A DNA stretch of 64,000 bases, from the NCBI RefSeq assembly GCF_000474215.1, contig NZ_BAUC01000010.1, forward strand, positions 121,382-185,381, in the 5' to 3' direction. The position numbers and the translations under genes were made by a program. Shown piece by piece: positions 17,976 to 26,547 of the stretch (position 1 is its first letter; each line of letters opens with the position of its first letter). The notes below the pieces were generated by a model. That model saw nothing but the letters and a program-made list of their open reading frames with translations, was not told the DNA's origin and did not search any database. Source of the stretch: Edwardsiella hoshinae NBRC 105699 = ATCC 33379. Lineage in GTDB: Bacteria > Pseudomonadota > Gammaproteobacteria > Enterobacterales > Enterobacteriaceae.

Positions 17976-18455
17976 CTACTTCTGGGCAGAAGTATTCTGC
18001 ATGTACGCTATCTGCTGCTGCCATCCGGCGATCTTTTGCTGATAACGTGCATTTAACTGGGCCTTCTGTTCTGGCGTCAGGAGGTTAAACATCAGGTTAC
18101 GGATACGTGCCATCTCAACCTGGCGATTAACACTCTCTTGCGCCATCTTCTCTGCCAACGCTCTCACCGCGCTGGCGTCAAATTGTTCTGCTGTCATCAG
18201 ACGATGCATGGCTTCGATATCGTGCAGATTCACGCGAGAAAAACCGTGACGCGCCGTCTGCATCAAATCCCGCATTTGCTGACGTTGATGCTCTGTCAGA
18301 CTCACACCATCAAACATATGGTTATGGTCCATACTCTGTTGCATCATGTCGCTGCCCTGATGCCAGCGACTAATCTGCTCACCCTCATTGGCGGATACAG
18401 CAACGCTGGTCAGCGTAAGCAAAGCGGCCATGGTCAGGGTTGCAGTCTTTTGCAT
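17976..18455 (-). CDS. cpxP: Periplasmic Cpx-pathway inhibitor CpxP
   Basis: CpxP is a dimeric periplasmic helical protein that binds the CpxA sensor and keeps the Cpx response off; misfolded pilins titrate it away and DegP then degrades it. The 159 residues start with a signal peptide (cleavage likely after SVAVSA). They contain the two family repeats LTEHQ (53-57, in FDGVSLTEHQRQQMRDLM) and LTPEQ (126-130). An SD sequence GGAG precedes the ATG. The gene is divergent from cpxRA with a CpxR box between them, as in E. coli. Confidence 0.95.
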   Translation of the reverse strand: MQKTATLTMAALLTLTSVAVSANEGEQISRWHQGSDMMQQSMDHNHMFDGVSLTEHQRQQMRDLMQTARHGFSRVNLHDIEAMHRLMTAEQFDASAVRALAEKMAQESVNRQVEMARIRNLMFNLLTPEQKAQLNARYQQKIAGWQQQIAYMQNTSAQK

Positions 18456-18537
18456 CTCTCACTCCTATGTACCGACTCGCTCGTTGATTCGATGTAGTGC
18501 AGTCTACCCGTGCAGCTGAAAACATGCGTCAGGGGAT

Positions 18538-18552
18538 GTAAAACTAAGTAAA
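18538..18552 (+). promoter_or_regulatory. CpxR box between cpxP and cpxR
   Basis: GTAAA-ACTAA-GTAAA is an exact match to the CpxR consensus GTAAA-N5-GTAAA. It lies in the 150-bp divergent gap, so CpxR phosphate can activate both cpxP and its own operon. Confidence 0.9.
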
Positions 18553-18605
18553 GTCATGGATTAGCGGCATTTGATATCGTATTTTGCGTCAGGAGGTAAC
18601 ACCCA

Positions 18606-19304
18606 ATGAATAAGATTTTACTGGTTGATGACGATCGCGAACTGACGTCGCTTCTTCAGGAACTACTTGATCTTGAAGGATTTGAAGTTATCGTCGCTCA
18701 CGATGGTGAGCAGGCATTAGCCATGCTGGACGCCAGCATCGACCTGCTACTGCTGGATGTCATGATGCCGAAGAAAAATGGTATCGATACCTTAAAAGAG
18801 TTGCGCCAACACCATCAGACGCCGGTCATTATGCTCACCGCCCGCGGCAGCGAACTTGACCGTGTACTCGGGCTAGAGCTGGGTGCCGACGATTATCTTC
18901 CAAAACCGTTCAACGATCGGGAGTTAGTGGCGCGCATTCGCGCTATCCTGCGCCGCTCCAGCTGGAACGAGCAGCAGCAAAATGGCGATAATGGCGCACC
19001 AATTCTCCAAGTCGACCGCTTGCAACTCAATCCTGGACGCCAAGAGGCCAGCTTTGACGGGCAGCCGTTGGAGCTCACCGGCACCGAGTTTACTCTGCTA
19101 TACCTGCTAGCGCAGCATCTGGGGCAGGTCGTCTCGCGCGAACATCTCAGCCAAGAAGTGTTAGGTAAACGGCTAACTCCCTTTGATCGCGCCATCGACA
19201 TGCATATCTCTAACCTTCGCCGCAAGCTGCCTGAACGCAAGGATGGTCAGCCGTGGTTTAAAACCCTGCGCGGGCGCGGCTATCTGATGGTATCTGTTTC
19301 ATGA
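18606..19304 (+). CDS. cpxR: Response regulator CpxR
   Basis: CpxR is the OmpR/PhoB-type transcription factor of the envelope stress response. It activates degP, dsbA, cpxP and other envelope genes. The receiver domain (1-120) has the acidic cluster DDD (8-10), the phosphoacceptor Asp51 in LLLLDVMMP, the Thr in MLTARG and Lys in YLPKPF. The C-terminal winged helix (about 130-230) carries ELTGTEFTLLYLLAQH and the recognition element FDRAIDMHISNLRRKL. A strong AGGAGGT ribosome binding site precedes it. It overlaps cpxA by 4 bp. Confidence 0.98.
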   Translation: MNKILLVDDDRELTSLLQELLDLEGFEVIVAHDGEQALAMLDASIDLLLLDVMMPKKNGIDTLKELRQHHQTPVIMLTARGSELDRVLGLELGADDYLPKPFNDRELVARIRAILRRSSWNEQQQNGDNGAPILQVDRLQLNPGRQEASFDGQPLELTGTEFTLLYLLAQHLGQVVSREHLSQEVLGKRLTPFDRAIDMHISNLRRKLPERKDGQPWFKTLRGRGYLMVSVS

Positions 19305-20689
19305 TCAATAGCCTAACGGCGCGTATTTTTGCCATTTTTTGGCTAACGCTGGCCCTGGTGCTGATGGTGGTGCTGATGCTCCCCAAGCTCGACTCGCGCC
19401 AGATCACCAGTCTGCTGGACAGTGAACGGCGCCAAGGCATCATGCTAGAGCAGCATGTCGAAGCCGAACTGGCCGTCGACCCGCCCAACGACCTGCTGTG
19501 GTGGCGCCGTCTATTCCGCGCTATCGATAAATGGTCACCACCAGGCCAACGCCTACTGTTGGTAACCAGCGAAGGGCGCGTGATCGGCGCCCAGCGCAAC
19601 GAAATGCAGATCGTGCGTAACTTTATCGGCCAGTCCGATAACGCCGATCATCCGAAGAAGAAAAAATATGGCCGTGTCGAGATCCTCGGCCCCTTTCCCA
19701 TCCGCGATGGCGAAGATAACTACCAACTGTATCTGCTACGTCCGGCTAACAGCCCACAATCCGACTTCGTCAACTTGCTGTTTGACCGCCCGTTACTGCT
19801 GCTATTGGTCACCATGCTGATCAGCTCACCGTTATTGCTGTGGTTAGCCTGGAGCCTAGCGAGTCCGGCTCGCAAGCTGAAGATGGCGGCGGACGAGGTC
19901 GCCAGCGGTAACCTACGCCAGCATCCTGAACTGGAGTCGGGACCTCAGGAGTTCTTAGCAACCGGCGTCAGCTTCAACCAGATGGTGAGTGCGCTTGAGG
20001 GAATGGTGAAGGCGCAACAACGGCTAATCTCCGATATCTCGCACGAGTTACGTACTCCACTAACCCGTCTACAGCTGGCCACGGCCCTGATGCGGCGACG
20101 TCACGGTGAATACAGCGAGCTGGCGCGCATCGAGACTGAGGCGCAACGCCTAGATAGTATGATCAATGATCTGCTAGCGCTATCGCGCAACCAACACAAG
20201 ACCGAGCTAGATCGCGAACCGTTGCGTGCGGATGAGTTATGGTGCGACGTACTGGACAACGCCCGCTTCGAAGCAGAGCAACGTGGTAAAAAGCTGGAGA
20301 TACCGACACCGCCAGGCCCGTGGCCATTGTTTGGTAGCCATGCCGCGCTGGACAGCGCATTCGAGAATATCGTACGCAACGCTCTGCGCTACTCCAATAG
20401 CCATATCGTGATCCATTTCAGTTGTGGCAGGCAGGGGATCACTATCCATGTGGATGATGATGGCCCTGGTGTCGCCCCACAGGATCGCGAACAAATCTTC
20501 CGTCCCTTCTACCGCACCGATGAGGCCCGCGATCGTGAATCCGGCGGCACCGGGTTGGGACTGGCGATTGTCTCTACCGTAGTCGAACAGCATCATGGCT
20601 GGGTACGCGCCGAGGATAGTCCATTGGGAGGACTGCGTCTGACACTCTGGCTACCGCTATCCAACCGTAGCGGCGTGAGCAAAGCCTAA
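19301..20689 (+). CDS. cpxA: Envelope-stress sensor histidine kinase CpxA
   Basis: CpxA is the inner-membrane sensor kinase/phosphatase partner of CpxR. The 462 residues comprise an N-terminal membrane helix (about 8-28), a periplasmic sensor domain (30-165), a second helix (164-185), a HAMP linker, the dimerisation helix with His248 in SDISHELRTPLTRLQL, and a GHKL ATPase domain with the N box (AFENIVRNALRYS), DDDGPGV and ESGGTGLGLAIV. It is a few residues longer than E. coli CpxA. The ATGA overlap with cpxR implies translational coupling. Confidence 0.98.
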   Translation: MINSLTARIFAIFWLTLALVLMVVLMLPKLDSRQITSLLDSERRQGIMLEQHVEAELAVDPPNDLLWWRRLFRAIDKWSPPGQRLLLVTSEGRVIGAQRNEMQIVRNFIGQSDNADHPKKKKYGRVEILGPFPIRDGEDNYQLYLLRPANSPQSDFVNLLFDRPLLLLLVTMLISSPLLLWLAWSLASPARKLKMAADEVASGNLRQHPELESGPQEFLATGVSFNQMVSALEGMVKAQQRLISDISHELRTPLTRLQLATALMRRRHGEYSELARIETEAQRLDSMINDLLALSRNQHKTELDREPLRADELWCDVLDNARFEAEQRGKKLEIPTPPGPWPLFGSHAALDSAFENIVRNALRYSNSHIVIHFSCGRQGITIHVDDDGPGVAPQDREQIFRPFYRTDEARDRESGGTGLGLAIVSTVVEQHHGWVRAEDSPLGGLRLTLWLPLSNRSGVSKA

Positions 20690-20705
20690 TATTCTGCGTT
20701 ATACT

Positions 20706-20729
20706 GCGCCCCCTGAACTCTGGGGGCGC
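20706..20729 (+). promoter_or_regulatory. GC-rich hairpin that contains the trmL ribosome binding site
   Basis: GCGCCCCC (20706-20713) and GGGGGCGC (20722-20729) form a perfect 8-bp stem with an 8-nt loop. The stem ends two bases before the trmL ATG, and its GGGGG is the only Shine-Dalgarno-like element. It may limit trmL translation. No T-run follows, so it is not a usual terminator for cpxRA. Confidence 0.5.
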
Positions 20730-20731
20730 CA

Positions 20732-21205
20732 ATGCTAAACATCGTACTCTTCGAACCTGAAATTCCACCCAATACCGGTAATATCATCCGTCTGTGTGCC
20801 AATACAGGCTTCCATCTACACGTGATCGAGCCGCTGGGCTTCACCTGGGACGACAAACGCCTGCGCCGTGCCGGCCTGGATTACCATGAGTTCGCCGATA
20901 TCCGCCGACACCACGACTATGCGGCCTTCCTCGCCAGTGAACGCCCACAACGCTTGTTTGCCCTGACCACCAAGGGCACCCCCGCTCACAGCGCGGTCAG
21001 CTACCAGGCTGGCGATTATCTCCTGTTCGGCCCGGAGACCCGTGGTCTGCCGGCCACGATCCTGGATGCGCTACCTGCGGCCCAAAAGATCCGTATTCCC
21101 ATGCTGGCCAGCAGCCGCAGTATGAACCTGTCTAACGCCGTTTCGGTGGTCGTCTACGAGGCTTGGCGCCAACTGGACTATGCCGGTGCCCTGCTGCGAC
21201 AATAA
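20732..21205 (+). CDS. trmL: tRNA (cytidine/uridine-34-2'-O)-methyltransferase TrmL
   Basis: TrmL (YibK) is a homodimeric SPOUT enzyme. It 2'-O-methylates the wobble nucleotide of two tRNA-Leu isoacceptors with S-adenosylmethionine. The 157 residues have the motif 1 region [19 protein letters not shown] and the knotted C-terminal cofactor site [14 protein letters not shown] and [19 protein letters not shown]. The length equals the E. coli protein. It is convergent with cysE, and its start is buried in a hairpin. Confidence 0.97.
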   Translation: MLNIVLFEPEIPPNTGNIIRLCANTGFHLHVIEPLGFTWDDKRLRRAGLDYHEFADIRRHHDYAAFLASERPQRLFALTTKGTPAHSAVSYQAGDYLLFGPETRGLPATILDALPAAQKIRIPMLASSRSMNLSNAVSVVVYEAWRQLDYAGALLRQ

Positions 21206-21211
21206 TACCGA

Positions 21212-21230
21212 GGGCGGTCAATGACCGCCC
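21212..21230. terminator. Hairpin between convergent trmL and cysE
   Basis: GGGCGGTCA (21212-21220) and TGACCGCCC (21222-21230) form a near-perfect palindrome. It lacks a T-run in either direction, so termination is likely but not certain. Confidence 0.5.
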
Positions 21231-21262
21231 GCCCATACCACGCAGGCCCAAATGCACCCCGC

Positions 21263-22084
21263 TTAAATACCACTGCCATCGGCGAAACCGTGGCTATTGC
21301 CATTGAAACGCTGATCCATGTCCATCGCGGGCTTGTCGCTCTCTGGGCGGCCGACGATGCGCGCCGGTACCCCTGCTACCGTCGTGTGCTCTGGTACTGC
21401 ATGTAGCACGACTGAGCCTGCCCCGATCTTGGCACCTCGCCCAACCTCAATATTACCTAAAATCTTGGCACCGGCCCCGATCATCACTCCTTCGCGGATT
21501 TTGGGATGGCGATCACCACACTCCTTCCCCGTCCCCCCTAAAGTAACCGACTGCAAGATCGATACATCGTTCTCTACCACCGCCGTCTCACCGATCACGA
21601 TCCCGGTTGCATGATCCAGCATAATGCCACAGCCGATACGCGCTGCCGGGTGGATATCCACGCCGAATGCCACGGAAATCTGATTCTGTAGATAGATAGC
21701 CAAGGCACGCCGCTCCTGGCGCCACAGCCAATGACCTATACGATACGCCTGTAGCGCATGGAACCCTTTTAGATACAGCAGCGGAGTCGAGTATTTATCG
21801 ACGGCCGGATCGCGTTGCCGTACCGCGAGGATATCGCGCGCGGCATAGTCCACCATGCAGGGATCGGCGCGATACGCCTCCTCTGCGATTTCACGAATGG
21901 CGATCGCCGGCATGATCGGATCAGCCAGCTTATTCGCTAGGATGTAGCTCAACGCGCCAGACAGATTCTCATGCTTCAGTAGGGTGGCATGGAAAAAGCT
22001 GGCCAACATCGGCTCACACTCCGCCAGCCCGCGCGCCTCCATCTTGATGTTATGCCAGATGAGCGCTAATTCTTCTGTCGACAT
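21263..22084 (-). CDS. cysE: Serine O-acetyltransferase CysE
   Basis: CysE makes O-acetylserine from serine and acetyl-CoA, the first and feedback-inhibited step of cysteine synthesis; it forms a hexamer and binds CysK through its C-terminal tail. The 273 residues have the helical N-terminal domain and a left-handed beta helix of hexapeptide repeats (IHPAARIGCGIMLDHATGIVIGE, taken in pieces). The catalytic DHATG and the CoA-binding HPKIREGVMIGAGAKI segment are intact. The protein ends in Gly-Ile (ADGSGI), the tail needed to dock CysK. E. coli order secB-gpsA-cysE is kept, but a 290-bp gap precedes cysE. Confidence 0.97.
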   Translation of the reverse strand: MSTEELALIWHNIKMEARGLAECEPMLASFFHATLLKHENLSGALSYILANKLADPIMPAIAIREIAEEAYRADPCMVDYAARDILAVRQRDPAVDKYSTPLLYLKGFHALQAYRIGHWLWRQERRALAIYLQNQISVAFGVDIHPAARIGCGIMLDHATGIVIGETAVVENDVSILQSVTLGGTGKECGDRHPKIREGVMIGAGAKILGNIEVGRGAKIGAGSVVLHAVPEHTTVAGVPARIVGRPESDKPAMDMDQRFNGNSHGFADGSGI

Positions 22085-22332
22085 GTTGATGCTCCCCTCC
22101 TAGTCACCGGCGATACCCCGGCCTTGCCAAACAATCCTCACGCACGCTACCCCATCCTCAGCGTAATGATGCGCGCGGCAACATGACAGCTACCGCCGAC
22201 ACCAGACACTCACAGGAGAGGGAAAGGAAGAGGATCGGATAATGAATTACGTTATTAATTAATCAGACTGGTGCCTGTGGTCAAGGAGAGGATAACGATA
22301 ATCCCGACCTGATTCACACCACGAGAATGAAA

Positions 22333-22364
22333 AAGACGTGGTATCCGCCGCTACGACGGATACC
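22333..22364 (-). terminator. Probable terminator of gpsA
   Basis: On the minus strand GGTATCCG and CGGATACC form an 8-bp stem with a 9-nt loop, followed a few bases later by TCTTTTTC. It lies 12 bp after the gpsA stop codon. Confidence 0.6.
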
Positions 22365-22375
22365 TAAAACGCCAC

Positions 22376-23392
22376 TCACCGCGCGTTTTCGTCCTTACTG
22401 GCCCGCCCTAACAGCGAGAGCGCCGCCTCACGAACATTCTTATGGCAATACAAGACTTGGTAGATCTGCTCAGTGATCGGCATCTCGACGCCGTGGCGTT
22501 GCGCCAGCGACATCACCTCTTTGGTATTGCGGTAACCCTCGACCACCTGGCCGATCTGCGTTTGAGCCTCTTCGACGCCCATGCCTTGCCCCAACATGAT
22601 GCCGAATCGACGGTTACGTGACTGGTTATCGGTACAGGTCAACACCAGATCACCCAATCCCGCCATTCCCATGAAGGTGGCCGGATCGGCACCAAGCGCG
22701 ACACCCAGCCGGCTCATCTCCACCAGACCGCGGGTAATCAACGCGGTACGCGCATTGGCACCAAAACCGATACCATCTGACATCCCCGCGCCAATGGCGA
22801 TGACATTCTTCACCGCCCCCCCCAATTGCACCCCGATGAAATCGGGATTCAGGTAGACGCGGAAGCTCTTACCGCAGTGCAATAGATGCTGCAAATCCTC
22901 GGCGAAGGCCATATCTTGCGAGGCGACGGCGATTGCCGTCGGCATCCCCGCGGCCAACTCCTTGGCGAAGGTCGGCCCGGAGATCACCGCTAACGGGATA
23001 TCCGGCCCTAACGCCTCACGCGCCACGTCTTGCAACAAACGCCCGGTCTCCGCCTCAAGTCCCTTAGTCGCCCAAACCAGACGAGCATCTGGACGCAGAT
23101 GAGGACGCAGCTGGCGCAACACATCGCCAAAGACATGGCTTGGCACCACCACCAATACGTCACGACTCGCGGCCAAGGCTTGCGCCAGGTCAGTCTCTAA
23201 CGCCAGACTGTCAGGGAAACGCACATCCGGCAAGAAAGCTTGGTTACAGCGTGCCGCCTCCAGCGCCGCGATATGCGCCGGGTCGTGCCCCCACAATACC
23301 ACCGGATGCCCGTTACGGGCCAAGGTAATGGCTAATGCGGTGCCGTAGGAGCCAGCACCGATAACCACCATAGAAGCGGCGGGCGTCGTCAT
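22376..23392 (-). CDS. gpsA: Glycerol-3-phosphate dehydrogenase [NAD(P)+]
   Basis: GpsA is the cytoplasmic biosynthetic enzyme that reduces dihydroxyacetone phosphate to sn-glycerol 3-phosphate for phospholipids. The 338 residues have the N-terminal dinucleotide motif [17 protein letters not shown], the active-site Lys in [12 protein letters not shown], and [10 protein letters not shown]. Its start codon overlaps the secB stop (TAATG), so the two are translationally coupled, as in E. coli. Confidence 0.97.
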   Translation of the reverse strand: MTTPAASMVVIGAGSYGTALAITLARNGHPVVLWGHDPAHIAALEAARCNQAFLPDVRFPDSLALETDLAQALAASRDVLVVVPSHVFGDVLRQLRPHLRPDARLVWATKGLEAETGRLLQDVAREALGPDIPLAVISGPTFAKELAAGMPTAIAVASQDMAFAEDLQHLLHCGKSFRVYLNPDFIGVQLGGAVKNVIAIGAGMSDGIGFGANARTALITRGLVEMSRLGVALGADPATFMGMAGLGDLVLTCTDNQSRNRRFGIMLGQGMGVEEAQTQIGQVVEGYRNTKEVMSLAQRHGVEMPITEQIYQVLYCHKNVREAALSLLGRASKDENAR

Positions 23393-23853
23393 TACGCTTC
23401 CTGAGTCGGCTCTTCACCGGCCTGCTGTTGCAGATAATTCATGAACAGCGCGTCGAAGTTCACCGGTGCCAAGTTCAGCTGCGGGAAAGTGCCGCGGGCA
23501 ACCAGATTGGTGATGCACTCACGCGCATACGGGAACAGGATGTTCGGGCAGTAAGCGCCCAAGCAGTGCGCCATTTGCGTGCCTTCGATGCCGGCGATGG
23601 TAAAGATACCCGCCTGCTGTACTTCACACAGGAACGCCGTCTCTTCGCCCATGGAGGCCGTTACGGTGACGCGCAGAACCACTTCGAAAACCCCGTCGGC
23701 CAGTTGGCTGGAGGCTGTATCCAGATCCAGTTTCACCTCCGGCTGCCACTCTTTCTGAAAGATTGCCGGCGCATTCGGTGCTTCAAAGGAGATGTCTTTG
23801 GTGTAGATACGCTGGATCTGGAAAGACATTTCGGTGTTGTTTTGTTCTGACAT
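23392..23853 (-). CDS. secB: Protein-export chaperone SecB
   Basis: SecB is a tetrameric cytoplasmic chaperone that holds preproteins unfolded and hands them to SecA. The 153 residues show the conserved [25 protein letters not shown] and the C-terminal block [23 protein letters not shown] (in parts), which lines the peptide groove. The length matches E. coli (155). It sits in the usual yibN-grxC-secB-gpsA operon. Confidence 0.98.
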   Translation of the reverse strand: MSEQNNTEMSFQIQRIYTKDISFEAPNAPAIFQKEWQPEVKLDLDTASSQLADGVFEVVLRVTVTASMGEETAFLCEVQQAGIFTIAGIEGTQMAHCLGAYCPNILFPYARECITNLVARGTFPQLNLAPVNFDALFMNYLQQQAGEEPTQEA

Positions 23854-23908
23854 GGTTGCTTCCTAATCTTTAGCTAATGGGTTAATCCCGATTAAACGTC
23901 GACGCCGA

Positions 23909-24157
23909 TTACAGTAGCGGGTCAAGCTCACCCCGGGCATCTAATGCGTGCAGGTCATCACAGCCGCCGATGTGGCGGCCATCGATAAAGATCTGCGGCA
24001 CAGTGGTGCGACCACTACGCGCAATCATCTCGTCACGCTTCTCGGGATGCGCGTCGATGGCGATTTCGTCAAACCCAGCCCCTTTAGCCGTCAACAGCGC
24101 CTTGGCGCGCAAGCAAAACGGACAGGTCGCTTTGGTATAAATCTCAATCTTGGCCAT
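23909..24157 (-). CDS. grxC: Glutaredoxin 3
   Basis: GrxC is a small dithiol glutaredoxin that reduces disulfides and mixed disulfides with glutathione. The 82 residues have the active site CPFC (Cys12, Cys15), the cis-Pro loop TTVPQIFIDG and the GGCDDL glutathione-binding motif. It lies 24 bp after yibN and 55 bp before secB on the same strand. Confidence 0.97.
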   Translation of the reverse strand: MAKIEIYTKATCPFCLRAKALLTAKGAGFDEIAIDAHPEKRDEMIARSGRTTVPQIFIDGRHIGGCDDLHALDARGELDPLL

Positions 24158-24181
24158 GATGACTCCTCAGTCAATATCAGC

Positions 24182-24613
24182 TTATTTTCCGCGGGCTAAC
24201 GGCAGATTATCGCCCTGCCAGCCGGCAATACCATCTTTCAGAGAAAATACCTGGGCGAAACCCGCGTTGACCAGATGCTCCCCAGACTGACGGGAGGTCA
24301 TGCCATTAGCGCACACCACGATCACCGGCCGCGCCTTATGCTTCTCCAACTCACCAAGACTGCCACTCTTCAGCTCGCTCGGTGTCAGGTTTACGGAGTT
24401 GGCGATGTGCCCCTTGCGATACTCTTCGCGTGTCCGGGTATCGACGACGATGGCGTCCTCTTTGTTGATCAGTTGGGTAGCCTGGCCACGACTGATATCT
24501 TTCACTTTAGAGAAACGGCTTTTGATCGTCATCACGACAACCGCCACAAACAGCACAATCCACGCCACGCTCAGCACAGGGTGGGCCGTGACGAATTGCA
24601 TAATCTCTTGCAT
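24182..24613 (-). CDS. yibN: Membrane-anchored rhodanese-domain protein YibN
   Basis: This protein of about 143 aa has one N-terminal membrane helix (about 12-30) and a cytoplasmic single rhodanese domain (about 40-140). It has the usual [15 protein letters not shown] and a cysteine at the active-site loop position (C101 in [11 protein letters not shown]). From memory the E. coli protein lacks a cysteine at that place, so this copy may be catalytically competent; this needs an alignment. The start was set at 24613 by homology (MQEIMQF); the ATG two codons earlier is equally possible because neither has a clear SD sequence. Confidence 0.88.
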   Translation of the reverse strand: MQEIMQFVTAHPVLSVAWIVLFVAVVVMTIKSRFSKVKDISRGQATQLINKEDAIVVDTRTREEYRKGHIANSVNLTPSELKSGSLGELEKHKARPVIVVCANGMTSRQSGEHLVNAGFAQVFSLKDGIAGWQGDNLPLARGK

Positions 24614-24835
24614 TTGCATGGGGGGTTACTACTCCCGAATCGGTTAAAGGGCTAAATCAAGGGAACAGAGTATACCTTCGCCTCGCTCCAAATACAGCCG
24701 ATTAGCACGCGCCGGGCGCTGAAACTGCGGCCTGGCGCGAAAAATTCCCCCCACCTCGCGCCGCGCTTGCGGCGTGATTAGGGTACAAAAGGGTTTCTCT
24801 TGATTTTTCTACAGCCAAGCTGCAACGGATTGTAG

Positions 24836-24993
24836 TAAAATTACGCTAATTCACGACGGAATAGCCGTGTATATTGGGGCGAGTCCCACCATCGCCTGCC
24901 GCGCCTCACATCGTCGTCGGCACCTCAGGGGCAGTTGCATCGCGTGTGCACGGCTATTCATTCTTGAACTTATCAATATATGAGGTTGTTGTA
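24836..24993 (+). ncRNA. Structured 5' leader of gpmM, possible cis-regulatory RNA
   Basis: A -10-like TAAAAT at 24836-24841 could start transcription near 24848. The leader then contains an 11-bp perfect closing helix, GAATAGCCGTG (24859-24869) with CACGGCTATTC (24949-24959). Inside are at least two hairpins: GGCGA/TCGCC (24878-24882, 24892-24896) and TGCCG/CGGCA (24897-24901, 24918-24922). The gpmM SD sequence (TGAGG) lies about 20 nt after the closing helix. This multi-branched layout looks like a riboswitch or protein-binding leader, but I recognise no known family. The 220 bp upstream, to yibN, shows nothing else. Confidence 0.45.
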
Positions 24994-26538
24994 ATGTCGA
25001 ACGCCAAAAAACCGATGGTTCTGGTGATCCTTGACGGCTACGGTTACCGTGAAGATCAACAGGATAACGCGATTCTTAACGCCAAGCGTCCGGTGATGAA
25101 CCGTCTGTGGGCCGAATATCCGCATACGCTGATCTCAGCCTCCGGCCTCGATGTCGGTCTGCCGGATGGCCAGATGGGTAACTCCGAGGTCGGCCATGTC
25201 AATCTGGGAGCCGGCCGCATCGTGTACCAGGATCTGACGCGTCTGGACAAAGAGATTAAAGAGGGTGATTTCTTCAATAATGCGGTGCTGACGCGCGCCG
25301 TCGATAATGCCGTTGCTGCCGGTAAAGCAGTCCATATCATGGGGTTGATGTCGCCGGGCGGCGTGCATAGCCACGAAGATCACATCATGGCGATGGTCGA
25401 CCTGGCCGCACAGCGTGGTGCCGAGGCGATCTATCTGCATGCCTTCCTCGATGGTCGCGATACCCCGCCGCGTAGTGCGGAGTCAACACTGAAACGATTC
25501 AACGATCGCTTCGCCGCACTGGGTAAAGGTCGCATCGCCTCGCTGGTCGGTCGCTACTACGCTATGGATCGCGACAATCGTTGGGATCGCGTCGAACTGG
25601 CCTATAACCTGCTGAGCGAAGCCAAGGGGGAGTTCCAAGCCGATAACGCCATTGATGGCTTGCAGGCCGCCTATGCACGCGGTGAAAACGACGAGTTCGT
25701 CAAACCGACCGTGATCCGTGCCGCTGGCCAAGCCGATGCCGCGATGCAAGACGGCGATGCACTGATATTCATGAACTTCCGTGCCGACCGAGCGCGCGAA
25801 ATCACCCGGGCCTTCGTCAATACCGATTTCGATGGTTTTACCCGTCATAAAGTCGTACAGCTGAGCAGCTTCGTCATGCTGACCGAGTATGCCGCTGACA
25901 TTCATACCGAGTGCGCCTATCCGCCAGCTTCACTGACCAACACCCTGGGCGAGTGGCTGATGAAGCACAATAAGACCCAGTTGCGTATCTCCGAGACCGA
26001 GAAGTACGCCCATGTCACCTTCTTCTATAACGGTGGTGTCGAAACGCCGTTCGAAGGTGAAGCGCGTATCCTGATCAACTCTCCGAAGGTGGCAACCTAC
26101 GATCTACAACCAGAGATGAGCTCTGCCGAACTGACTGAGAAACTGATCGCCGCCATCGGCAGCGGTCAATATGACACCATCATCTGTAACTACCCGAACG
26201 GCGACATGGTCGGTCACACCGGCGTCTATGATGCCGCAGTGAAAGCCGTAGAAGCGCTGGATGCCTGCATTGGTCAGGTTGTCGAAGCGGTGCAGAAAGC
26301 CGAAGGGCAGCTGTTGATCACCGCCGATCACGGCAACGCCGAACTGATGCGTGACCAGGAGAGCGGCCAGCCATATACCGCCCACACCAACCTGCCGGTG
26401 CCGTTGATCTATATCGGTAAACCCGCTGAGGCGGTTGAAGGTGGCAAACTGTCTGATATCGCGCCGACCATGCTGACCCTGATGGGCATGGACGTACCGG
26501 CAGAGATGACTGGCAAGCCGCTGTTCATCGTGAAATAA
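24994..26538 (+). CDS. gpmM: 2,3-bisphosphoglycerate-independent phosphoglycerate mutase
   Basis: GpmM (GpmI, YibO) is the Mn-dependent enzyme that interconverts 3- and 2-phosphoglycerate in glycolysis and gluconeogenesis. The 514 residues carry the metal-binding [12 protein letters not shown], the catalytic Ser in [24 protein letters not shown], the NFRADRARE motif and the C-terminal TADHGNAE and HTNLPVPL metal sites. The start at 24994 was chosen over the in-frame 24874 because it matches E. coli and follows TGAGG; the upstream frame lies in the structured leader. envC follows after 9 bp. Confidence 0.97.
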   Translation: MSNAKKPMVLVILDGYGYREDQQDNAILNAKRPVMNRLWAEYPHTLISASGLDVGLPDGQMGNSEVGHVNLGAGRIVYQDLTRLDKEIKEGDFFNNAVLTRAVDNAVAAGKAVHIMGLMSPGGVHSHEDHIMAMVDLAAQRGAEAIYLHAFLDGRDTPPRSAESTLKRFNDRFAALGKGRIASLVGRYYAMDRDNRWDRVELAYNLLSEAKGEFQADNAIDGLQAAYARGENDEFVKPTVIRAAGQADAAMQDGDALIFMNFRADRAREITRAFVNTDFDGFTRHKVVQLSSFVMLTEYAADIHTECAYPPASLTNTLGEWLMKHNKTQLRISETEKYAHVTFFYNGGVETPFEGEARILINSPKVATYDLQPEMSSAELTEKLIAAIGSGQYDTIICNYPNGDMVGHTGVYDAAVKAVEALDACIGQVVEAVQKAEGQLLITADHGNAELMRDQESGQPYTAHTNLPVPLIYIGKPAEAVEGGKLSDIAPTMLTLMGMDVPAEMTGKPLFIVK

Positions 26539-26547
26539 TCGATCCCC

